Origin: Clostridium magnum DSM 2767
GTDB taxonomy: Bacteria; Bacillota; Clostridia; Clostridiales; Clostridiaceae
DNA length: 64,000 nt
Reading direction: 5' to 3'
Assembly (NCBI RefSeq): GCF_001623875.1
Contig: NZ_LWAE01000003.1
Span: 124,001-188,000 of the forward strand
Made by a program: the position numbers and the translations under genes. The notes under the pieces were generated by a model, which ran no database searches, had not been told where the DNA came from, and saw only the letters and a list, made by a program, of their open reading frames with translations. Below are positions 19,439 to 28,278 of the stretch, piece after piece. Position 1 is the first letter of the stretch. Each line of letters starts with the position of its first letter.

Positions 19439-21160
19439 TTAAAAATTTAAAGCATTAATAAAATAGTCTTGAAAATCCTCTCTTGTAGAAAGTTCAATTA
19501 CTCTTATTCTCTTTTTCATTTCACTCATTTCTTTAAATTTTTCTTTATTAATAAGTGCAATTCTTGCACCTTCAATAGAAGAATTTCCAACAAAATTTAT
19601 TTTTCCTCTAAAACCCTTTGGGATAATCCCAACGATACTTATACTTTCTGGGTTTAAGTGATATCCAAAGGCTCCTGCTATAACAGCCTCTTCAATATCC
19701 TCAATTCCAATATTTATTTCCTTTAAAAGCATAGATATTCCTGAGGCTATAGCACCTTTTGCTAATTGTATTTGTCTTATATCTTTTTGTGATATATAAA
19801 TGTCCTCTGTTATATAAAACTTTTTGTCTTTAAGTCTGTCTTTTAGACTTTCCGGTAGTTCTTTATTAAATCTCCCGGTAAAATGAACTACATTTGACTT
19901 GATTAAACTTGCTGCAATATCCAAAAGGCCGCTGCCACAGACTCCCTTGGCTTTTTCTCCTCCTATAGTTGTATATGTTATATTATAATTTTCATCTATA
20001 CTAAAGCTATCTATAGCACCTTCCTCTGCCCTTGAACCACAGGAAATATTCATTCCCTCTAATGCTGGTCCTGCTGCAGTAGAAGCTGCTGCCATTTTAC
20101 CCTCTGAAATAGCAACTATTTCCCCATTAGTACCAATATCAATAAAAATAGATGAATGCTTTCTGTTTTGAAAATCTACTGCAACAATTCCTGATAAAAT
20201 ATCTGCACCTACATAGGCGGAAGCAGAAGGAAGTAATGTTAAAATACCTTTTTCATTTATCTCTATACCTAATTCTATTGCTTTAAAATCTAACTTATCT
20301 AAGAAAACCGGTCTATATGGAGCTTGAGCAATAGCATCTGGTATTACTCCTAAAAAAAGATGAAGCATTGTTGTATTAGCTGCTATTATTACACTATATA
20401 CACTCTCAATACTATATCCTTCACTTACCAATTTGTTGATCATAAGGTTAATCTTTTTTCTTATAGACTTGCTTAGAAGGTCTACTCCATCTTCTTCAAT
20501 ACAGTAGGTTATTCTAGAAATTACATCTCCTCCAAATTCTGTTTGGGGATTTAATGCAGAAACTTTGTTCAGAACCTCTCCACTCTCCATGTCTACTAGG
20601 TATGCAGAAATTCCGGTAGTACCAATGTCTACAGCTACCCCTAATGGTATATCTATAAATTCCTTAGCCTCTAAAAGTTCATTGTTAAAGGTTATGCCAT
20701 ATAGTTCTTTATTCTTTTTTCTTTCTACTAATCCCAGCTCTTTTATTACATTAATGTCGCTTACTTTAAAATCCAAGGTATCTTTGTAGGGAACAAAACT
20801 TTTCTCATCAAATAATGGCAGTCTTACTCTTTTGATACTGTTGTTTACTTCTATTTGTATTGAAAATCCCCTATTGATTGTTTTTAGGCTTTTCTCTTCC
20901 TTTAATAATTCTACGGTAGCATTCCCCTTTACCCTAGCCAAGCATGCAAGTCTTATATCATGATTTTCAGTGTACTTTTGTTCCTCATCTGTCTTGGAAT
21001 ATAATTCTCCAAATGCCTTAACCTTGCACTTACCACAAACTCCAATACAGTTGCAGGGTGTTTCTATTTTAAGTCCTGCTTTTCTAATACAATCAATCAA
21101 TTTTGTGCCTTCTTCTACTTCTATTACAATATTTTCTTTTATAAAGTTAACTTTTGGCAT
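19439..21160 (-). CDS. RamA-like ATP-dependent corrinoid-protein reductive activator
   Basis: I choose ATG at 21160 (MPKVNFIKEN) because AGAGG lies about 10 bases upstream; the open frame extends 26 codons further without a site. The protein has 573 residues. Residues 1-90 are a 2Fe-2S ferredoxin domain with CNCIGVCGKCK and a later Cys. A linker follows, then an ASKHA-type ATPase region (DIGTTGISAYLVD, FIDIGTNGEIV, AGPALEGMNISCGSRAEEGAI) of the DUF4445/RamA family. These proteins reduce inactive Co(II) corrinoid proteins to Co(I) using ATP. The gene is intact although its neighbours are broken, and it has its own upstream block at 21241-21286. Confidence 0.88.
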   Translation of the reverse strand: MPKVNFIKENIVIEVEEGTKLIDCIRKAGLKIETPCNCIGVCGKCKVKAFGELYSKTDEEQKYTENHDIRLACLARVKGNATVELLKEEKSLKTINRGFSIQIEVNNSIKRVRLPLFDEKSFVPYKDTLDFKVSDINVIKELGLVERKKNKELYGITFNNELLEAKEFIDIPLGVAVDIGTTGISAYLVDMESGEVLNKVSALNPQTEFGGDVISRITYCIEEDGVDLLSKSIRKKINLMINKLVSEGYSIESVYSVIIAANTTMLHLFLGVIPDAIAQAPYRPVFLDKLDFKAIELGIEINEKGILTLLPSASAYVGADILSGIVAVDFQNRKHSSIFIDIGTNGEIVAISEGKMAAASTAAGPALEGMNISCGSRAEEGAIDSFSIDENYNITYTTIGGEKAKGVCGSGLLDIAASLIKSNVVHFTGRFNKELPESLKDRLKDKKFYITEDIYISQKDIRQIQLAKGAIASGISMLLKEINIGIEDIEEAVIAGAFGYHLNPESISIVGIIPKGFRGKINFVGNSSIEGARIALINKEKFKEMSEMKKRIRVIELSTREDFQDYFINALNF

Positions 21161-21240
21161 TCCACTAACCTCTTCTTTCTTTTGTTCAATTAATGTTATT
21201 GTATAAAAAAACAAACATTTTTTATACCGCTCATGCACTA

Positions 21241-21286
21241 CTATTTTATTTTATCATATATTCCTTATAATACTTTATTTGTATTA
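21241..21286 (-). promoter_or_regulatory. Conserved upstream block (copy A)
   Basis: About 38 of 45 positions match a block at 23869-23914. The minus-strand consensus is AATACAAATAAAG, then AGGAAT, then TATGATAAAAT. It lies 81-126 bases before the RamA-like start. Most differences are transitions. The TATGATAAAAT end could be a -10 region; the rest may be an operator shared by the two intact genes of this locus. Confidence 0.6.
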
Positions 21287-21316
21287 TCATAGCCTTTAGA
21301 TACATTATAAAAAAGT

Positions 21317-21350
21317 GCTGTCTCAAAATAACCTTCTATTTTGAGACAGC
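21317..21350 (-). terminator. Terminator after the methyltransferase remnants
   Basis: GCTGTCTCAAAATA pairs with TATTTTGAGACAGC, followed on the minus strand by a T run. It separates the broken methyltransferase segment from the RamA-like gene. Confidence 0.88.
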
Positions 21351-21356
21351 TTCTTC

Positions 21357-21955
21357 TTATTGTATAAGGATCTCCCACACTACAGAATTGGTTATCTTTA
21401 ATGGAGTTCTTTTTATAAAGGAATTTCCTATAAATTTTACATCTTTTCTTTCTTTTAAGATTTTATTTATTGCCTCACCGTAAGTTATATCATCATCAAA
21501 AATTAAAGCTTGAGACTAGCTAAAGCCTATAGATTCAAAAGCTGTAGATGTTTTCCCACAAAGATGAATTATTACATCCTGTAGATAAGGCCCTACTCTT
21601 TTTAGTATATTATATGTAGTTTTTCCGCTGTAATCCTTATATACTTTAGGCCCTACAATATCTAATGCTCCTACTGGGTCTCCATAGGATATTATTTTAG
21701 CACCCCTTTTAATGCCTTCTAATATATAGTCAACAATATTGTCTTCTATAGCTTTTAAAATCCTTTCTATAGCTTCCTTGTTATTTCTTATTCCCTTATA
21801 AAATACCATAGGATCTATAAGGGATGATATTATTGTAAAAGGTCCTTCTACGCTAAGCACTGCTGTTTCTCCTTGATTCTTAAGCATTTCTACTGAATTA
21901 AGTACTTCTTTTATCCTTCCACAGGTTAAATCTATTTTACCTATAGTCAATACAA
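21357..21955 (-). pseudogene. UroD-type methyltransferase fragment C with in-frame TAG
   Basis: Starting about 21955, the frame encodes IGKIDLTCGRIKEVLNSVE, VEGPFTIISSLIDPM and IIHLCGKTSTAFESIGFS, the middle and zinc-site region of a UroD-fold methyltransferase. An in-frame TAG at 21516 is followed, in the same frame, by SQALIFDDDITYGEAINKIL and a natural-looking end at 21357. The N-terminal third is missing, and the frame joins fragment B near 21955. The TAG is probably a mutated CAG. No second copy of this gene is in the window to restore function. Confidence 0.72.
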
Positions 21956-22449
21956 TTCTTTGTAATTGATTTAATTAAATATTCATTTATATATCTTAAA
22001 AATTCATAAGCCTTCTCTGGCTCTTTTCTAAGCATCTTTAAAAACATCAATGGATCTATAGCAGAAGTTGCTGTACTCATATGCCCGGTTACATTGCCTA
22101 TTACAGGAATTTCATCATTTTTAAGCTCTTCAATAGCCCTTAATACTGTGCTCATTCTGCTTTCATTTCTAGGAACTACTTTGTGATTTTTCATAATTTC
22201 TTCAAGAGGTGCGTTATTATATTCTATAACCCTCTCTTCAACTATTTTATCTCCAATTTGCACTTTAGCTCCTAGGGGTTCCGCTTCAACTATCATAGCA
22301 AAAGGTACTCCATAATTTTCAAAGCCAATGTTATCATATATTCTTCTAACAACTTGAGCCATAGCCTTGTAGTTAGTATTGTGGTTCTCCTCTATATCAT
22401 CTAATAACTCTGTTACACAAGCACTCATCATCCCCCTAGGACAAATCAC
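21955..22449 (-). pseudogene. UroD-type methyltransferase fragment B
   Basis: The frame reads ICPRGMMSACVTELLDDIEE, GFENYGVPFAMIVEAEPLGA, then IGNVTGHMSTATSAIDPLMF. These fit the N-terminal and central part of an MtbA/MtaA-like methyltransferase, starting just after the position where DRVP-type start sequences would be. The native start is lost by fusion to fragment A near 22450. The C-terminal half is lost by fusion to fragment C near 21955. Confidence 0.72.
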
Positions 22450-22630
22450 CGGAGTCTAATGCTTTATAATAAACAGGAAACTTTCCATCCTGTGCATCTG
22501 CAACATGTATTTTTTCTAGGTCTTCTTCGCTTTTTATAATATGGTCGGCACAGTTTGCAGGCTCATCATTAGAATATTCAAGTGGTGCACCCATAGCTTC
22601 AGCTATATAAGAACAGTTTGTAAATAAATA
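22450..22630 (-). pseudogene. UroD-type methyltransferase fragment A
   Basis: A 60-codon internal piece reads DLIYLFTNCSYIAEAMG, then EDLEKIHVADAQDGKFPVYY. It aligns with the region after the first strand of UroD-type methyltransferases; compare the equivalent ADPYKDGRLPVF stretch in the pseudogene at 16634-17720. It has no start codon and stops at 22453. It lies directly after the stop of the double-cubane protein gene. Confidence 0.7.
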
Positions 22631-22653
22631 GATTAGGTCTTACTTGAATCTTT

Positions 22654-23802
22654 TTATAGCATCTCTATAAACGCAGATATCCTAGTATTTATTTGACCTA
22701 CATCTGTCTGTGAATAATCTGTTTCTATACTCATAAAAGGAACATTCTTTTCTTCATTCACAAATTTCTTTATACTATAAGTCTCAACGCTGTAAGTATG
22801 GCAGGCTTGAAGAATTACATCTATAACACCATCAACCTTATAATCATCAATTAGTTCTGACATAAGATTTATTCTATTATCATTTGGACTCATGCAAGAG
22901 CATCCAATGTTCAAGTATTTATCAACAAGAGCATCTATAGGATCAACAGTTTCATCCACCAGTCTGCAAGTTTCTTTCACTCCTGTGCAATTTTCATAAC
23001 AAACAACTACTCCACCATTTTCTTCTACAGCTCTTATGATTTTTTCTGTAGCATCGCCCATAGGACATCCTGTTATAAGTATTCTTTTAGCATTTGGCAA
23101 AACTTTTCTTTCTCCTTGTTCATACTGTTCTTTAGTTTCTCTCACTAAGGTTTCCAATTCCTTTATTTCCTGTTCCTTGTCCCATTTAAAGGACGCACCA
23201 CTTAATACCCTTAACAACTCAAGACCAGTTATAGGAGGTGGACACATTTTTCCAAGTTCATAAAAATCTACTAAGGCTTTTCTTTCTCTATTACGCAATT
23301 TAATAGAATCTTTTAAATCCTGCTCTGTTATTTCTACATTAAATTCTTTTTCTAATTTTTCTTTAAGTTTAACAATTTCATTCTTCCACACCGTGTATGC
23401 ATCTTCACCTTTAGAGGTTTGAGGAAGCTGCATAACATGTACATTTTTTATTTCTCCTAAATATTCATACATCTTTTTCTTACCATCACAAGTTGTTTCG
23501 CCTACTATTAAGTCAGAGAAATAAAAATATGGACATTTGTCTGTAATAGCGAACCCATAACTGGATTTTATAAGAGGGCATAAATTTCTTGGAAGATGCT
23601 TTTCTGCATCCGGTATTGTTTCATCACTCTTTGCACACAGTGAAACCCCGATTGCACCTGCTGCATGTATAACTTCCCAAGGGGTAAAAGTACAAAATGT
23701 ACCTACAACCTTACTACCCTCATCTTTTAAGTTTTTAATAGTTATAAATCCATTTTTTCTTGATTCGCTAAAATCATCAAATATCTCAGGCAAATTATTC
23801 AT
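22654..23802 (-). CDS. Double-cubane-cluster-type reductase (HgdB/YjiM-like)
   Basis: This 382-residue protein belongs to the 2-hydroxyacyl-CoA dehydratase beta-subunit superfamily. It shows TFTPWEVIHAAGAIGVSLC, a run of conserved Cys (NLCPLIKSSYGF, DKCPYFYFSD, GETTCDGKKKM) and GCSCMSPND. Such stand-alone proteins are known as double-cubane-cluster proteins, which reduce small substrates with low-potential electrons delivered by an ASKHA ATPase. No dedicated activator of that type adjoins it; the only ASKHA protein here is the RamA-like one 1.5 kb away. Both genes share an upstream block. Substrate unknown. Confidence 0.82.
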   Translation of the reverse strand: MNNLPEIFDDFSESRKNGFITIKNLKDEGSKVVGTFCTFTPWEVIHAAGAIGVSLCAKSDETIPDAEKHLPRNLCPLIKSSYGFAITDKCPYFYFSDLIVGETTCDGKKKMYEYLGEIKNVHVMQLPQTSKGEDAYTVWKNEIVKLKEKLEKEFNVEITEQDLKDSIKLRNRERKALVDFYELGKMCPPPITGLELLRVLSGASFKWDKEQEIKELETLVRETKEQYEQGERKVLPNAKRILITGCPMGDATEKIIRAVEENGGVVVCYENCTGVKETCRLVDETVDPIDALVDKYLNIGCSCMSPNDNRINLMSELIDDYKVDGVIDVILQACHTYSVETYSIKKFVNEEKNVPFMSIETDYSQTDVGQINTRISAFIEML

Positions 23803-23868
23803 AAAAACACATCTCCTATCTATATTTAAATTTCCCAGATATTATTTCAAAACTAAATACAATTACTA

Positions 23869-23914
23869 CTATTACATTTTATCATACATTCCTCACAATC
23901 CTTTATTTGTATTC
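23869..23914 (-). promoter_or_regulatory. Conserved upstream block (copy B)
   Basis: This partner of 21241-21286 lies 67-112 bases before the double-cubane gene. Shared elements on the minus strand are AATACAAATAAAG, AGGAAT and TATGATAAAAT. The flanking DNA is not alike, which argues for constraint or a recent small duplication. Confidence 0.6.
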
Positions 23915-24025
23915 TTTATATCCTTCTCTTGTTTTATAATAAAAACTTATACCGAAAATTCAAATCTATAGGGTACACTATCTTGCATTATTTTAATGCT
24001 ATTTCAAAGCGAAACAAATAAAAAA

Positions 24026-24068
24026 GAAAGATACCAGGACTTACTTATCAAAGCCTAGGTATCTTTCC
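24026..24068 (-). terminator. Terminator after mnmA
   Basis: GGAAAGATACC and GGTATCTTTCC arms form a hairpin after the minus-strand mnmA stop, then a T-rich run. Confidence 0.82.
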
Positions 24069-24081
24069 CTATTTCATCTGC

Positions 24082-25158
24082 CTATAAAATTTCGTCTATA
24101 ATTCCGCCACCAACTAGAAGATCCTTACTATAAAATACTACTGATTGACCTTTTGTTATGGCACGCTGTTTTTCATCAAACTTAACTTTTACTTTTCCAT
24201 CTTTAAGAGGAGTTATCCATGCCTTTCCAGGCTTAGCTGAATATCTTATTTTAGCTTCTACTTCCATAGTGTCCTCTAATTTATCGAAAGGAATAAAGTT
24301 TATATCCTTTGCAACTAATTCAGTTTTAAATATATCTTCTTCACTTCCAAGTACTACTACATTAGTTAAAGGGTTTATATCTGTAACAAAAACCGGCTTT
24401 CCAAGGGCTATCCCTAATCCCTTTCTCTGACCTATAGTATAATAAACTATTCCTTTATGCTTACCTAATATATTACCATGCTTATCAACAAAATAACCTT
24501 CTTTAACTTTATCTGGGACCTGCTTTTTTATATATGATCCATGGTCATTATCTGGAATAAAACAAATTTCTTCACTGTCTTTTTTATTATGAACAATAAG
24601 GCCTATTTCTTTAGCAATCTCTCTAATTCTTTCCTTCTTATACTCACCACAAGGCATGAGAGTATGAGAAAGCTGAAATTGTGTAATATTATAAAGAGCA
24701 TATGTTTGATCTTTTTTATCATCCTCAGATCTTTTAACTAAATATCTGTCATTATGCTTTTCTATAGTTGCATAGTGTCCAGTAGCAACATAGTCAGCTC
24801 CTAACTCCATTGCTTTCTTTAACAAAGCATCGAATTTAATGAATTTATTACATGCCACACAAGGATTTGGCGTTCTGCCTTCCATGTACTCATCAATAAA
24901 ATAGTCTATAACATTCTTTTTAAATATGTCTTTAAAATTCATAACATAAAAAGGAATATCCAACATATAAGCTACCATTCTAGCATCATCTACAGCACTT
25001 AAAGAGCAACAGCCACCTTCATTTGCTTCATATTCCTCATCTTCCTGCCATACCTGCATAGTTACACCTATAACATCATATCCTTGTTCCTTTAACAGGT
25101 ATGCAGCAACAGAACTATCTACGCCTCCACTCATACCAATTACAACTTTTTTCTTCAC
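24082..25158 (-). CDS. mnmA: tRNA-specific 2-thiouridylase MnmA
   Basis: I place the start at GTG 25158 ([12 protein letters not shown]) because AAAAGGTGAT precedes it at proper spacing; an upstream ATG at 25191 falls inside the 3' end of a dispersed repeat. The protein has 358 residues. PP-loop GMSGGVDSS at the N-terminus binds ATP. The two catalytic cysteines are in [10 protein letters not shown] and [10 protein letters not shown]. The enzyme thiolates U34 of tRNA Lys, Glu and Gln using sulfur from a cysteine desulfurase. The desulfurase gene lies directly upstream in the same orientation, a common clostridial pair. Confidence 0.95.
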   Translation of the reverse strand: MKKKVVIGMSGGVDSSVAAYLLKEQGYDVIGVTMQVWQEDEEYEANEGGCCSLSAVDDARMVAYMLDIPFYVMNFKDIFKKNVIDYFIDEYMEGRTPNPCVACNKFIKFDALLKKAMELGADYVATGHYATIEKHNDRYLVKRSEDDKKDQTYALYNITQFQLSHTLMPCGEYKKERIREIAKEIGLIVHNKKDSEEICFIPDNDHGSYIKKQVPDKVKEGYFVDKHGNILGKHKGIVYYTIGQRKGLGIALGKPVFVTDINPLTNVVVLGSEEDIFKTELVAKDINFIPFDKLEDTMEVEAKIRYSAKPGKAWITPLKDGKVKVKFDEKQRAITKGQSVVFYSKDLLVGGGIIDEIL

Positions 25159-25183
25159 GTTTATCACCTTTTCTAATATAAAT

Positions 25184-25341
25184 TTATTCAATGGTTACGC
25201 CCTGAATTCGTTCAACTAAGAATCAGTTAGATGTTAAATAACTAAATTTTATTTAACCTGACTAACTTGACGTAATCTTGCTTCAACGGCCAAAGCCTCA
25301 GGTCGCAGACGAAATCCATCTGATTCAAGTTTCAACTTCAT
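25184..25341 (-). repeat. Dispersed structured element, copy 2
   Basis: This copy is read on the minus strand between iscS and mnmA. It starts at the iscS stop codon (ATGAAGTTGAAACTTGAATC), has a longer outer hairpin closed by GAATCAG/CTGATTC, then the linker TTAGTTGAACGAATTCAG, GGGCGTAACC and ATTGAATAA. The second hairpin of copies 1 and 3 is absent. The linker ATTCA pairs with TGAAT at the 3' end, replacing the ATCCA/TGGAT pair of copy 3. The outer loop could also be read as coding (ESDGFRLRPEALAVEARLRQ), which recalls transposon-encoded protein tails but is not proof. Confidence 0.72.
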
Positions 25342-26504
25342 CTATTATTCCATTTTTCATTACTTTTTCTAAATTCTTTTATGGTTTCTGGAATTACCTT
25401 CATTAAATACTCTACTTCCTCTTCTGTAGTTCCTGAACCCATAGAAAGCCTTAAAGAATTTTTTGCTAATTCAGCAGGGATTCCTAGAGCAAGCAATACA
25501 TGTGAAGGCTCAATTGCTCCTGCAGAACAAGCACTGCCGCTGGAAGCAAAGATACCCAAGTTATCAAGCTTCATAACCAATATCTCTCCATCTATGCCCT
25601 CAAAACTCATGTTCACATTACCTGGAAGCCTATCTTCTCCAATTGCCCCATTTAGTTTAGAGCCCGGTATTTGTAGAAGTCTTTCTATAAGCTTATCCCT
25701 TAAACAGCTTAATCTATTCGCTTCATTTTCCATATTTTGAACTGCTAGTTCTATAGCTTTACCCATTCCAACAATACCTGCTACATTTTCTGTACCAGCT
25801 CTTTTTGCTCTCTCTTGGGCTCCTCCATGAATAAGGTTATGTATTTTAATACCTTTTCTGATGTAAAGAGCACCTATACCTTTAGGACCATAAAATTTGT
25901 GAGAAGCTATCGAGAGCAAATCTATATTCATAGCTTTAACATCTATAGGAATATTCCCTACAGCCTGCACAGCATCCGTATGAAATACAATACCCTTTTC
26001 TCTGCAAATTTTTCCTATATCATTAATAGGTTCTATCGTACCTATTTCATTATTAGCAAACATCACAGATACAAGTATAGTTTTATCATTAATTGAATTC
26101 TTTAAGTCTTCTATGTTTATAAAACCAAACTCATCAACTGGTAAATAAGTGATTTCAAAACCTAGCTCTTCTAAATATTCACAAGTATGCATAACTGCAT
26201 GATGTTCAATACCTGTTGTAATTATGTGGTTTCCTTTATCCTTGTTTGCAAAGGCTATTCCCTTTATTGCCCAGTTATCTGCTTCTGAACCGCCGCCAGT
26301 GAAAAATATCTCATCACGTCTTCCATTAATACCACCTGCTATTTTTTCTCTAGCAATGTCTATTGCCATTTTAGTATTTCTAGATATTCGATAGATTGAT
26401 GATGGGTTTCCAAAGTATTGTGTAAGATATGGATTCATTTCCTCTAAGACCTCTGGTTTTATATAAGTCGTAGCTGCATAATCCATATAAATTTCTCTTT
26501 CCAT
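25338..26504 (-). CDS. iscS: Cysteine desulfurase
   Basis: This is a 388-residue class V aminotransferase-fold enzyme. Visible landmarks are YMDYAATTY at the N-terminus, the pyridoxal-phosphate lysine in SHKFYGPKG (about residue 203), and the catalytic cysteine in SSGSACSAG (about 325), giving the group I NifS/IscS pattern. It removes sulfur from cysteine as a persulfide, for Fe-S clusters and, with the downstream MnmA, for tRNA thiolation. The start ATG follows AGGAGCGATAACA. No IscR or IscU gene is adjacent. Confidence 0.93.
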   Translation of the reverse strand: MEREIYMDYAATTYIKPEVLEEMNPYLTQYFGNPSSIYRISRNTKMAIDIAREKIAGGINGRRDEIFFTGGGSEADNWAIKGIAFANKDKGNHIITTGIEHHAVMHTCEYLEELGFEITYLPVDEFGFINIEDLKNSINDKTILVSVMFANNEIGTIEPINDIGKICREKGIVFHTDAVQAVGNIPIDVKAMNIDLLSIASHKFYGPKGIGALYIRKGIKIHNLIHGGAQERAKRAGTENVAGIVGMGKAIELAVQNMENEANRLSCLRDKLIERLLQIPGSKLNGAIGEDRLPGNVNMSFEGIDGEILVMKLDNLGIFASSGSACSAGAIEPSHVLLALGIPAELAKNSLRLSMGSGTTEEEVEYLMKVIPETIKEFRKSNEKWNNR

Positions 26505-26604
26505 TGTTATCGCTCCTAATAAATTCTGAGTATTTTAATATGATATAACTATTCTATTTTTAAAAGTAATTTTTGTCAATATATTTAACTACATACATAA
26601 AAAC

Positions 26605-26652
26605 AAGACTTATTTTGATAATAGATTTTTTAAAATTATCAAAGCAAGCCTT
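26605..26652 (-). terminator. Terminator after the HAD phosphatase gene
   Basis: AAGACTTATTTTGATAAT pairs with ATTATCAAAGCAAGCCTT (two G-U pairs), then a T-rich stretch on the minus strand. Confidence 0.75.
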
Positions 26653-26712
26653 AATGTTAGTTTTAACTTTAAATTTAAGTTTCCGTCTTAAACCCCTAGA
26701 TTTATATTAACT

Positions 26713-27333
26713 TTAAATATGATCTAATACGTCATAAAAAGTATCAAAACCAAAATACGGTATCTCATGTTTTTCGCAATATCTTTTCAGATGAGATTTT
26801 GCAAATATAACATCTGCATGAATACAGGCACATATATCTGAATATCCATCTCCAATATAATAAACTTTATAATCTTTACGTTTCAAATCTTCAACTAGTT
26901 TTCTTTTACAGTTTCCGCATATACTACACTCTTCATTTTTATTTGAAAAAGAAAGTTTCCATCCATTATTATAATCTGCATCATTACAGAATATATCTAA
27001 ATTTTCAATCCCATTTTTCTTTAATATCTCATTTATATATACACTATATCCATCAGAAGCAATTATCAACTTATAAGAATTATCATTTATTTTGTCAACT
27101 AACTCTTTAAAACCCGGATTAATTTCAAAGTTATTAGCATACTCTTTTATTTCTTTGTCGGTACTTTTAACTAAGTTCCATAGTCTTTCACCACATTCTA
27201 TAGTACCTATTTTCTTATCAATCCAAAGCTGTCCTATTTCCTTCCAACCTTCTGATGCAAAGTTTTTTATTATAGAAAAACCTACATCTTCTCTTGTTAC
27301 AGTGCCATCAAAGTCTATTATAAAAGCCCTCAT
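26713..27333 (-). CDS. MtnX-like HAD-IB phosphatase
   Basis: This 206-residue protein carries HAD motif I IDFDGTVTRED at the N-terminus, motif II SDGYS, and motif IV YIGDGYSDICA. The helical cap sits between residues 20 and 85. A four-Cys cluster in the core (ECSICGNCKRK, with FCNDAD earlier) is common in the MtnX-like subgroup. Relatives dephosphorylate 2-hydroxy-3-keto-5-methylthiopentenyl phosphate or small phosphorylated alcohols. No other methionine-salvage genes are nearby, so the substrate is open. Start ATG after TGGAGGTAAGA. Confidence 0.8.
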   Translation of the reverse strand: MRAFIIDFDGTVTREDVGFSIIKNFASEGWKEIGQLWIDKKIGTIECGERLWNLVKSTDKEIKEYANNFEINPGFKELVDKINDNSYKLIIASDGYSVYINEILKKNGIENLDIFCNDADYNNGWKLSFSNKNEECSICGNCKRKLVEDLKRKDYKVYYIGDGYSDICACIHADVIFAKSHLKRYCEKHEIPYFGFDTFYDVLDHI

Positions 27334-27420
27334 GAAATCTTACCTCCATATATTACTTCTTGTTCGCCTATCTTAGATAAGAGAAATATTCTTAGCTTAA
27401 TTATACATAACCAGCAAAAC

Positions 27421-27873
27421 TTATTCTATGAGTTCCTTTATATCCTTATAAATATAAATATTTGATATACCACCATAGTATCTTATTATATCATCTACAA
27501 CAGTTATTGGAGCTTCAAAGCCTGAAGATATCAGTTCTTTTATCCTTAGAAATTCATCGTCCTGTGAATTAATTGTATCTATATCTATAAATTTGAGCTC
27601 TGTATTATTTTTCACATCACTACTTTTGATATATTCCCTTAATTCTTTATATGCATCTCCAATAGTTTTCGACATATTTATTTCATTATTTGCACAACAT
27701 TTATTTCCTTTGTTATTACACCCGACTTCACCGCTGCAGCAACCTTTTTTCTCTCCCTTTGAAGAATTACAGCAACTATTTTTTTTATTACCACTACCAC
27801 AACCACAACCTGAACTTATTAGCTGTTTTTTTACTCCATATATTTTAACTTTAATTGTTTTATTCATATACAA
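27421..27873 (-). CDS. Cys-rich protein with thioredoxin-fold-like (YuzD/DUF1462-type) ends
   Basis: This encodes about 150 residues. TTG at 27873 has the better spacing to AAAGAAAGG; ATG at 27867 is an alternative. The first strand KVKIYGVKK and the C-terminal half (FIDIDTINSQDDEFLRIKEL, APITVVDD) resemble small thioredoxin-like YuzD proteins. Between them lies a 45-residue insert with nine cysteines in CGCG, CC, CC, C, CC patterns separated by Gly/Lys/Asn. This insert could bind metal or a sulfane sulfur. I do not recognise a characterised homologue. It is monocistronic. Confidence 0.6.
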   Translation of the reverse strand: MYMNKTIKVKIYGVKKQLISSGCGCGSGNKKNSCCNSSKGEKKGCCSGEVGCNNKGNKCCANNEINMSKTIGDAYKELREYIKSSDVKNNTELKFIDIDTINSQDDEFLRIKELISSGFEAPITVVDDIIRYYGGISNIYIYKDIKELIE

Positions 27874-28264
27874 AAATTTCCTTTCTTTAACACTCTTTTG
27901 GTAATAGTACTATAGAGCGATCAGAGCTCTATAATGTTAGTATACTTGTACTGAAACTTATAATAGCTTGAAGATTATTGATAATTAGTTATCGTGCAAA
28001 CATTCCAACGGATAAAAATTATTATACCATTGAAGTTTTAATTTATGCAATTATAAGTAGTCTAATATAAGAAACTAAGTGACATATTTCAATACACTGC
28101 ATATTATAAACTAGAATATGAAATATTAGAATTCTTTCATATTCACTTATGGATTAAAAGCAATTTGGTAATATGTCAAGAACAAAATGAAAAGAAAATC
28201 AAATGATTTCTTTAAAAATGGGTAACCTTAATAAACATACAGTCCAATGAGAAAGTATGTTCGT
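27874..28264. other. Intergenic region between Cys-rich gene and IS110
   Basis: About 390 bases without a convincing frame. It contains TATAGAG/CTCTATA (27912-27934) and ACATAC/GTATGT (28237-28262) inverted repeats. The second may lie at or near the right end of the IS element. No other feature was recognised. Confidence 0.4.
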
Positions 28265-28278
28265 ATAATTTATATAGA

